NCBI GenBank assembly: GCA_030844565.1
Contig: JAUUNK010000231.1
Location: 1-8,199, forward strand
Origin: Bacteroides ovatus
GTDB taxonomy: Bacteria > Bacteroidota > Bacteroidia > Bacteroidales > Bacteroidaceae
Direction: 5' to 3'
Length of the DNA: 8,199 nt
The position numbers and the translations under genes were made by a program. The notes beneath the pieces are model-generated. The model was not told the origin of the DNA, did not search any database, and worked only from the letters and a program-made list of their open reading frames with translations. How positions within the stretch are numbered: position 1 is the stretch's first letter; every line of letters begins with the position of its first letter. Positions 1 to 5,488 of the stretch are shown piece after piece.

Positions 1-230
1 GAAACACTTTTCCTGGTTCTGATCATACGGTGCGGTGTGTTACTTGGTAAGTAACCTTAAGGGTATGCACGAAAGCATAGAACTCCGTATTTTATGTTAT
101 GCATCACACACTAACAAGACATTAGGAAATCTATCTGCTCTCATCACACCCGAAGTGTCGGGTGTCCATCCTTGACTTCATCGTCCCCTCAGTTGATGTT
201 GAGTAGATAGATTTCCTTGTTGCGGCTTTT
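1..230. other. Palindrome-rich, possibly structured region of unknown function
   Basis: No convincing protein gene is visible here, but the sequence is dense in self-complementary segments. A 7-bp perfect stem with a 3-base loop lies at 39-55 (GTTACTT / AAGTAAC). A 5-bp stem with a 6-base loop lies at 64-79 (TATGC / GCATA). A large 17-bp stem lies at 124-217. Two 6-base segments also match downstream segments: 15-20 with 79-84 (one G-T wobble) and 25-30 with 85-90. These two pairings cross, so they would be alternatives or a pseudoknot; at this length they could also be chance. The octamer CATCACAC occurs at 102-109 and 142-149. Candidates are a structured noncoding RNA, a dispersed repeat, or the end of a mobile element continuing beyond base 1. 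I do not recognise a named RNA family, tRNA or rRNA in it. Confidence 0.4.
124..217. repeat. Long imperfect inverted repeat (17-bp arms, 60-base interior)
   Basis: The left arm at 124-140 (AGGAAATCTATCTGCTC) and the right arm at 201-217 (GAGTAGATAGATTTCCT) are reverse complements with one mismatch, which is a G-T or A-C pair depending on the strand transcribed. The interior holds a perfect 8-bp stem with a 4-base loop at 146-165 (ACACCCGA / TCGGGTGT) and a weak CATC/GATG pairing at 179-197, so the fold would be a branched junction. A plain intrinsic terminator is unlikely because the interior is long and no T-run directly follows either arm. The complementarity is seen directly; the role is unknown. 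Confidence 0.7.
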
Positions 231-284
231 ATTTCTTCGCTGTTTTCAGCAATTTTTCTTTCATAGTCAGAGAAGGAAAATCTT

Positions 285-386
285 TCAGGCATTGATAGTA
301 AGTGGAAGGGATTTCCATTCTTTGTGGAGACTTAGCTGGAGCGGGTTATTTTCTAATTCTTGTTGTAGCCCTGCAAGTCTTTTCAT
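285..386 (-). CDS. Possible 33-aa small ORF coupled to the ABC-2 permease stop
   Basis: The ATG (386-384) overlaps the TGA stop of the upstream permease (385-383) as ATGA, the usual geometry for translational coupling. The ORF begins MKRLAGLQQELENNPLQL and ends with TGA at 287-285. The predicted peptide is hydrophilic, with no signal sequence or membrane segment. I recognise no family. Arguments against it being real are its short length, the ease with which an ATGA arises by chance in A-rich DNA, and open stretches in the other minus-strand frames just beyond, which may mean this is the decayed start of a longer gene. Existence as a translated gene is an inference. Confidence 0.22.
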   Translation of the reverse strand: MKRLAGLQQELENNPLQLSLHKEWKSLPLTINA

Positions 387-1624
387 TTTGTCTTTTTAGT
401 TTTCATTTTTCGATATTGCTCAATCACATGTTTACGGCTCGTCAGGATTTGCCAGCGATAGACGAAGCAGGTGGTCAGGAAATAGAAACCGGTTTGTAGC
501 CACAAGGCTTTGTATTCGAAAGAAACCTCACTTAGCGTAGCTCCCATGTTGTTGATTCTTACAAAACCGTTGATTCCAAAGGTAGAGGGGAAGATATACG
601 ATACATATCTCCAGAAAGGAGGGATAGCTGCCCCCGGCCAGGAGATTCCTGATATGAATAATAGGGGAACGGAGGTGAAAACAAACAGGAGCATGCAAGT
701 TTCACGGTTACGTATGGTGATGGAAGCTGTCATGGCAAAGAAGATGCAAGCTGCCAGATAGGGCAGAAGGAAGAGTATCAACGAACCGGCCTGACCTATT
801 TGATTGAGGCTGAACATGCGCGGCACCACACAGAGTACATACGTACATACCAGGATGTAGACGAGGAAGTAACTTAGTGCTTTTCCCAATACGATGCGTA
901 GCGTACCATTATAGTGGCGGTTGATAGGAACTAAATCCTTGAATCGGTTCTGTTCGCGCGCCGTTCCGGCGGCAAGCCCGATGCCCAGTAATAAGGTCTG
1001 TTGAATAATCAATACCAGCACAGCAGGTATCAAAAACGCAGCAAATCCGTTGGTTGGGTTATAGATGGAGATGTCCTCATATTCAATGGGGTAGGCGGTT
1101 ATCTCATCCTGACGGTTGGTGGTGTTCCCTGTGCGTGCCAGTTTAATATCTTTATTCATATCTAAGGAGACGTTGGTATTGGCAATCAGCATGGATTTAT
1201 AGTAGAGCAAGCCGCTCATGTCACAGTAGATGCTTACTTGCGTCTGCTTTCCCTGGGCAAGGTCGGTACTGAAGTCTTCGGGGATATAGATGATGCCATA
1301 GGCAAGCCTGTTTTTCAACATTTGTTTCGCTTCTTCCATGTCGGCGCAGTAAGAGACGATTTGGATGTCGGGTGTGGCGTCCACCTTGCGCAGATATTCG
1401 CGGCTCAAGGAGGAGTGAGAATCGTCTACTACCACGGCAGGCACTTCGCGCACTACCTCATTGTTATAGATGAAACTATAGAGTAATGGATAGCCCAAGG
1501 GCACAAGGATGAAAAATATCAATACTCCCTGGTCGCGAAAAGTAGTTTGAAACTCCCGTTTCCAGATATAAAATAGGTCGTTGATGCCTTGTGCTATTTT
1601 ATCTTTTAATTTTATATCTTTCAT
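383..1624 (-). CDS. ABC-2 family transporter permease (second of a pair)
   Basis: This is a 413-aa inner-membrane protein of the ABC-2 / YhhJ-YbhR type. A hydrophobic segment near residues 33-53 follows a short cytoplasmic N-terminus. A large periplasmic region runs to about residue 190, and a cluster of hydrophobic segments follows (roughly 195-220, 245-267, 280-300, 310-328 and 375-390). The segment SGISWP (325-330) followed by FPSTFGINGFVRIN (345-358) matches the conserved C-terminal signature of this family. Its start shares one base with the preceding permease stop (TAATG), so the two are very likely co-translated and may work as a heterodimer. It is the last clearly identified gene of the TolC-HlyD-permease-permease operon. 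The substrate cannot be told from sequence; related systems export drugs or envelope components. The protein contains no Walker A or B motif, so ATP hydrolysis must come from elsewhere. Confidence 0.9.
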   Translation of the reverse strand: MKDIKLKDKIAQGINDLFYIWKREFQTTFRDQGVLIFFILVPLGYPLLYSFIYNNEVVREVPAVVVDDSHSSLSREYLRKVDATPDIQIVSYCADMEEAKQMLKNRLAYGIIYIPEDFSTDLAQGKQTQVSIYCDMSGLLYYKSMLIANTNVSLDMNKDIKLARTGNTTNRQDEITAYPIEYEDISIYNPTNGFAAFLIPAVLVLIIQQTLLLGIGLAAGTAREQNRFKDLVPINRHYNGTLRIVLGKALSYFLVYILVCTYVLCVVPRMFSLNQIGQAGSLILFLLPYLAACIFFAMTASITIRNRETCMLLFVFTSVPLLFISGISWPGAAIPPFWRYVSYIFPSTFGINGFVRINNMGATLSEVSFEYKALWLQTGFYFLTTCFVYRWQILTSRKHVIEQYRKMKTKKTK

Positions 1625-2808
1625 TAGGGTATGTATTTATAGTAGATTAATGCATCCTTTAGATGGCGTACCACCAGGAAGGGAAGCAACATGAATATTA
1701 GCAACGCCATGTAATTATACCAGGAATAAGCCATGCTGTATCCGTTGAGTGCCTGGTCTACGTATATCAGGAAATAGTGTCGTAAAGGAAACAGATTGCT
1801 CAATGCCTGCAACACCGGGTCCATCGCCATCACCGGAAAAGAGAAACCCGAGATGGAGAAAGAGATGACTCCCCAGAGGGAAGCAAAGCTCAGTCCGAGT
1901 CGCAAAGTGGGGAAAGTTCCTATCATCACAATGCCGCAACATTGGGAGGCGAGCACCAGACATAGTGTTGCTAACAACATAGGCAGTATACCGCTATTGC
2001 ACGGAAAGTGCAGGAAACCATACAGATATACATTATAGAGAATACCCATCAGGAAGAAAATCACCGTGTGGGGCAACAGTTTTCCCGCGAGAGCAATATA
2101 GATGGAATTGTTGCTCATGCGCAACCATTGGCGGGCGGTTCCGTCTTTTATCTCTACACCGATGGCATAGACGGTGACCATAAAGATGAGCAACATCAAT
2201 ACGCCCGGTACGAGGGTGTTACAGAGGTAGACCGAATAGTTGAGCCACGGGTTGTTCAGGGGATGGGTGTCTATAACGATGGGCTGAAGAAATGCCATAG
2301 CCTGGTCTTCGGTCGCGCCTTTGGCATAGAGGCTTTGGCGTGCGGCAGCTCCTGCAGTGAGTTCGCCCATCATCTTCATATCCCGGAAGAGAAGAGAACC
2401 TGCTATCAGGTAAGAGTAGTTGGTATAGAAAGAGATTTTGGGCTGGCGTTGGCTCTGTGCTTCGGCGGACAATCCTTTGGGGATGTAGAAGAAACCGTAG
2501 ATTTTGCCTTCCTGCACGGCGATTCGTGCGTCCGTCACGTTGCTATAGTGTGCCACCACTCCTGTCTGGGTGAAGGCGTCGAGATTGCGCACTATGTTTC
2601 GGGAGGTAGATGTGTTGTCCATGTCCACCACTCCCGCCGGCAAGTTCTCGGGTAACCCCGAATCCATCAGGGTTGTGAAAAAGACATAGCAGAACAAGGG
2701 GGCGATAACCATGCAGAACAGGTAGAGCGGACGCGATACCAGACGACGGCATTCTCTGAGCATGACCAGCCACAAAGCTATATGTTTCTTTTCTCTCTTT
2801 CTTGTCAT
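1624..2808 (-). CDS. ABC-2 family transporter permease (first of a pair)
   Basis: This is a 394-aa inner-membrane protein with the same layout as its downstream neighbour. A basic N-terminus (MTRKREKKH) leads into a hydrophobic segment at about 27-46. A periplasmic domain spans roughly 50-190. The remaining hydrophobic segments lie at about 195-218, 240-265, 274-297, 305-325 and 365-381. SGFSFP (320-325) followed by LFPLRHYF (339-346) is the counterpart of SGISWP and FPSTFG in the other permease, so the two are divergent paralogues rather than a recent duplication. The gene starts 13 bases after the HlyD stop and its stop overlaps the next start. With the adaptor and the outer-membrane channel it would form an envelope-spanning exporter. 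No nucleotide-binding domain is present. The family call is firm; substrate and direction rest on family knowledge and context. Confidence 0.9.
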   Translation of the reverse strand: MTRKREKKHIALWLVMLRECRRLVSRPLYLFCMVIAPLFCYVFFTTLMDSGLPENLPAGVVDMDNTSTSRNIVRNLDAFTQTGVVAHYSNVTDARIAVQEGKIYGFFYIPKGLSAEAQSQRQPKISFYTNYSYLIAGSLLFRDMKMMGELTAGAAARQSLYAKGATEDQAMAFLQPIVIDTHPLNNPWLNYSVYLCNTLVPGVLMLLIFMVTVYAIGVEIKDGTARQWLRMSNNSIYIALAGKLLPHTVIFFLMGILYNVYLYGFLHFPCNSGILPMLLATLCLVLASQCCGIVMIGTFPTLRLGLSFASLWGVISFSISGFSFPVMAMDPVLQALSNLFPLRHYFLIYVDQALNGYSMAYSWYNYMALLIFMLLPFLVVRHLKDALIYYKYIP

Positions 2809-2821
2809 AGCTAATGAAGGA

Positions 2822-3814
2822 TTATTTGTCGATAATCACAGACATACCCGGACGAAGGTTCTCAATCTTCTCGAGCGGCGAAGCTTTCACTTCAAACGTT
2901 TTCAGGTCGAACTGCCCCGTGGTTTTGGTTGCCTTCCAGGCGGCATAGGTACCGAGATCTTTCAGGTAATATACTTTGAGCCTGATAGAACGGTTGTCCA
3001 GTGCCGGGACGATGGCTTCGAATTCGGCTCCCATGGTGAGGTCTTTCAGCAGGTCTTCTCGTACGTTGAAGGTCACCCACATATCATCCAGTTCGGCAAT
3101 GTTCATAATGGGAGCGCCTGTGCCCACCAGCTCGCCCACTTTAGGAAATATCTCGGATACTTCTCCGCTGGCGGGAGCTATGAGGTAGGTTTCTTTCAAG
3201 TAAGACTCTACTTCGGCTACAGCGCCTTTTGCCCGGTTCACCAAGGCCTCGGCGGCCATTTTGTCTTCCCGTTCGGCTCCGTTCTTTGCCATCATATATT
3301 GTGCGTTGGCGGCTTTCTCGGTAGCGATGGCTGCATCGCGTTGTGCCGTCACTTCATCCAGCTTTTGGGCTGGCATCACTCCTTGTTCCGTCAGGTTCTT
3401 TACCCGTTTATATGATTTTTCGGCGATGACTACGGCTGCGCGGGCTTTTTGCCACATTTCATACGCTGTTTGTATTTGTTCCCGGCGGGCTCCTTTAATG
3501 GCTTTTTCATTCTGTGCTTGCGCAGCGGCTTCTGCTGCACGTGCTTGTTCCATCTTCGCCTCAATGTCGGGTGCTTCGAGGATGGCAAGTGTATCTCCTG
3601 CATTTACCTTCTGTCCTTCTTTCACGCGAAATTCCAGTATTCGTCCCGGAACTTTGCTCGACACACGGTATTCTGTTACTTCCGCTTGTCCCTGAATGAT
3701 TTCCGGTCCTTTGCGCAGCATAAAGAAACCAACAATTGCAACAATGGCAATCACTCCCAGAAGAGTGAGGAAGGCGAGCAGCATATTGCTGTTTTGTGAT
3801 TTTGTAGTTGACAT
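2822..3814 (-). CDS. HlyD/YbhG-type periplasmic adaptor (membrane fusion protein)
   Basis: This 330-aa protein would bridge inner-membrane permeases to an outer-membrane channel. It has a single N-terminal membrane anchor (about 11-33). The first half of a biotinyl-lipoyl-like domain (about 42-82) carries VSSKVPGRILEFRVKEGQ at 51-68. A long alanine-, glutamate- and lysine-rich helical hairpin (about 83-205) is the coiled coil expected to contact TolC. The second lipoyl half follows with IAPASGEVSEIFPKVGELV at 212-230. The C-terminal beta-barrel part ends with RPGMSVIID (321-329), a typical closing motif of the family. There is no lipobox cysteine, so it is anchored by the N-terminal helix. 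The gene lies 40 bases after TolC and 13 bases before the first permease, which supports one operon. Confidence 0.93.
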   Translation of the reverse strand: MSTTKSQNSNMLLAFLTLLGVIAIVAIVGFFMLRKGPEIIQGQAEVTEYRVSSKVPGRILEFRVKEGQKVNAGDTLAILEAPDIEAKMEQARAAEAAAQAQNEKAIKGARREQIQTAYEMWQKARAAVVIAEKSYKRVKNLTEQGVMPAQKLDEVTAQRDAAIATEKAANAQYMMAKNGAEREDKMAAEALVNRAKGAVAEVESYLKETYLIAPASGEVSEIFPKVGELVGTGAPIMNIAELDDMWVTFNVREDLLKDLTMGAEFEAIVPALDNRSIRLKVYYLKDLGTYAAWKATKTTGQFDLKTFEVKASPLEKIENLRPGMSVIIDK

Positions 3815-3821
3815 GGGTGTT

Positions 3822-3843
3822 AATTATGAATTTTGAATTATGA
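3822..3843. repeat. Short AT-rich direct repeat in the TolC-HlyD spacer
   Basis: AATTATGA occurs at 3822-3829 and again at 3836-3843 with a 14-base period, inside the 40-base gap between two operon genes. The repeat is only two units long and AT-rich, so it may be a remnant of a simple-sequence expansion. I see no evidence that it ends transcription: there is no stable GC stem. Confidence 0.4.
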
Positions 3844-3854
3844 TTTTTGTGAGA

Positions 3855-5309
3855 CTATTTTAGTGTACCGAGAGACTTCTGGAGGTAGATCTCGGTTAGC
3901 TTGACGTCTATCTGCGCATCGATTTTCTCCGATTGGGCAGAGAGCCATGCAGTTTGAGCTTCGAGAACATTGCTGGTGGCGATGACTCCTTCTTTAAAGC
4001 CAAGGGTGGCATAGCGGAGGTTTTCGTTTGCTTTTTCCATGTTTTTGTCTGCCATCACCAGTTTTTTCATAGCTTCGTTCACTTTGAAAGCCGATTGGTT
4101 GACTTGCAGTTCAATCTTTTCCCGTGCATCTTGCAGTTGGTATTGGGTGATGCGGGCTTCGGCTTTAGCGGCTTTCACTTTGTAGATGCCCTCTCCCCAG
4201 TGCCAGAGCGGAACTTGCACCATGACTCCGACGTTCCACATGCCTTTGAATTTCTTTTCAAAACTGTTGAATACTGAAGGGTTGGTAGCTATGTAATTAC
4301 CCATCAAGGCGACGGAAGGCAAATACTCCGAGCGCACTACGTTAACCTTTTGTTTGTAAATCTTTGTAGCCAGTTCGAGGCTTTTTAACTCCGGTCGGTT
4401 GGCGTAGGCGGTAGACATGTCGAAATGGCTTTCCGGTTGCAGCAAGGGGATGTTTTCCATGCTTTCATCCGCCAGGGTGATGGGGCTGTCGAGCCGGAGA
4501 CCGCAAAGTTGGCAGAGTAACATTTTGGCAAGGCTCAGTCCGTCTTCCACTTTGGTGAGTGTCATTTCAGCTTCGTTTACTTTCACGCGTACGGATAGTC
4601 CGTCTGCTTTGGTAGCCACTCCTTGGGTAATCATCTTTTCGACATCGCTGTCCAATTGTTGTAAGAGCTTCAGGTATCCTTCCGCCAGTTTCTTTTTATT
4701 GATCAGCGAAATGACTTGCCAATATGCCTGGTCGGTGCTGAGGATGACTTCCTGCATGCCCGAGTGGTGTTGCTGGCGTGCCAGTTCCTCGGCATATTTG
4801 GTGATTTTGTTGTAAGCACGGATTTTGCCGCCCATGTATAGAGGTTGGGTCAGTGCGACGGTTCCGATATACATGTTTCGCGTATCCGTCCGCAGGGCAT
4901 CTGCAAGGGAACTCCCCACTTCGTTCAGTGCAGGCACTACACTCGTTCCTAAGGAAGCGAGTAGGGGAGCTAGTTCGGGATGCAACTGTCCGATGGTTTG
5001 TGCCGCCTGTTGTAAGGGTCCGCTTACGCTGGTCCCGAGTCCCGAAAGCGCCGCTTTCTGGTCGTTGCTCAGTAGCGAGAACTCTTTTTGGTTTCGCATG
5101 TAACCTCCGCTTGCCGAGAAGTTGGGTAGATAATTGGTAAATGCCGCTTTGCGCTGATAGTGGGCGGCATTGATTTTTTCATTGCTGATGAGCAAATCCT
5201 TGTTGTTGGCAAGCGCTAATGCACGGCAACTATCTAGGGAGAGAATGCCTTGTGCTTTTGTGTTTAAGGCCAGGCCAAGTAAGATTGTCAAAGTCAGTAC
5301 TTTTTTCAT
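3855..5309 (-). CDS. TolC-family outer membrane efflux protein
   Basis: This is a 484-aa outer-membrane channel subunit, expected to act as a trimer. I chose the ATG at 5309 because it gives a compact signal peptide (MKKVLTLTILLGLALNTKAQG); an in-frame ATG at 5321 would add MQDA. No lipobox is present. The protein shows the two structural repeats of the outer-membrane efflux fold. The first begins near ILSLDSCRALALANN with strand YLPNFSASGGY (60-70), and the second has YLPSVALMGNY (329-339). Each is followed by a returning strand (about 147-160 and 358-370) and long coiled-coil helices. The first outer loop (about 76-144) is unusually long and contains LGTSV twice, 29 residues apart, whereas the matching loop in the second repeat is about 16 residues. 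It is the first gene of the exporter operon, behind a Bacteroides-type promoter. Confidence 0.93.
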   Translation of the reverse strand: MKKVLTLTILLGLALNTKAQGILSLDSCRALALANNKDLLISNEKINAAHYQRKAAFTNYLPNFSASGGYMRNQKEFSLLSNDQKAALSGLGTSVSGPLQQAAQTIGQLHPELAPLLASLGTSVVPALNEVGSSLADALRTDTRNMYIGTVALTQPLYMGGKIRAYNKITKYAEELARQQHHSGMQEVILSTDQAYWQVISLINKKKLAEGYLKLLQQLDSDVEKMITQGVATKADGLSVRVKVNEAEMTLTKVEDGLSLAKMLLCQLCGLRLDSPITLADESMENIPLLQPESHFDMSTAYANRPELKSLELATKIYKQKVNVVRSEYLPSVALMGNYIATNPSVFNSFEKKFKGMWNVGVMVQVPLWHWGEGIYKVKAAKAEARITQYQLQDAREKIELQVNQSAFKVNEAMKKLVMADKNMEKANENLRYATLGFKEGVIATSNVLEAQTAWLSAQSEKIDAQIDVKLTEIYLQKSLGTLK

Positions 5310-5380
5310 CGCGTCTTGCATCTTAATAAAGGTAATAGTTCTAATTCTTTAAATAGACAATAATTGCATAAACAACGATG

Positions 5381-5411
5381 CAAATGTATATGGTTTCTCT
5401 GACACCGCAAA
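5381..5411 (-). promoter_or_regulatory. Predicted Bacteroides-type promoter of the exporter operon
   Basis: On the minus strand a -33 element TTTG (plus positions 5408-5411) is followed after 19 bases by TACATTTG (5381-5388). This matches the Bacteroides primary sigma factor consensus TTTG / TAnnTTTG, including its usual spacing. Transcription would begin around 5372-5376, leaving a leader of roughly 60 bases before the tolC start. It lies between the terminator of the upstream glycosidase gene and tolC, so the exporter would be transcribed on its own. I see no clear operator palindrome. Confidence 0.65.
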
Positions 5412-5435
5412 GAGAATTAGCTTTTTTTAAAGTAG

Positions 5436-5467
5436 AAAAACCGCCCTTCCAAAAGGAGGACGGCTTT
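5436..5467 (-). terminator. Intrinsic terminator downstream of the GH36 gene
   Basis: On the minus strand CCGTCCTCC - TTTT - GGAAGGGCGG (5441-5463) pairs as a 9-bp stem with one bulged A and one G-T pair, and is followed by TTTTT (5440-5436). It begins about 25 bases after the glycosidase stop at 5489. A four-base T-run on the plus side (5464-5467) could give weak termination in the other direction, but no plus-strand gene needs it. The hairpin separates the glycosidase unit from the exporter operon. Confidence 0.8.
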
Positions 5468-5488
5468 TGCAAACAGGTTTTTCAGTTC

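Noticed and set aside
1..120. tRNA, 5S rRNA or group II intron start (GTGCG at 31-35 region)
   Set aside because: No cloverleaf, no conserved 5S or 23S segment and no recognisable domain V hairpin could be found.
65..175. Plus-strand 36-codon frame beginning MHESIELRILCYASHT
   Set aside because: Too short, overlaps the palindromic stems, and carries no recognised motif. It may be a chance frame in a dispersed repeat.
124..217. Hammerhead ribozyme or integron attC site
   Set aside because: The branched fold prompted the check, but the CUGANGA and GAAA core and the attC core sites (RYYYAAC / GTTRRRY) are not found in the right positions.
131..292. Minus-strand 53-codon frame beginning MPERFSFSDYERKIAENSEE
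   Set aside because: It runs through both arms of the long inverted repeat and stops inside it, has no recognisable domain, and competes with a 36-codon plus-strand frame over the same bases. Kept only as a possible remnant.
2008..2655. Plus-strand open frame of 215 codons
   Set aside because: It lies wholly antisense to the first ABC-2 permease, has no family-like features, and is best explained as a shadow of that gene's codon pattern.
2762..3415. Plus-strand open frame of 217 codons
   Set aside because: It is antisense to the HlyD-type adaptor and the start of the permease; its His-, Phe- and Cys-rich composition is typical of a shadow frame.
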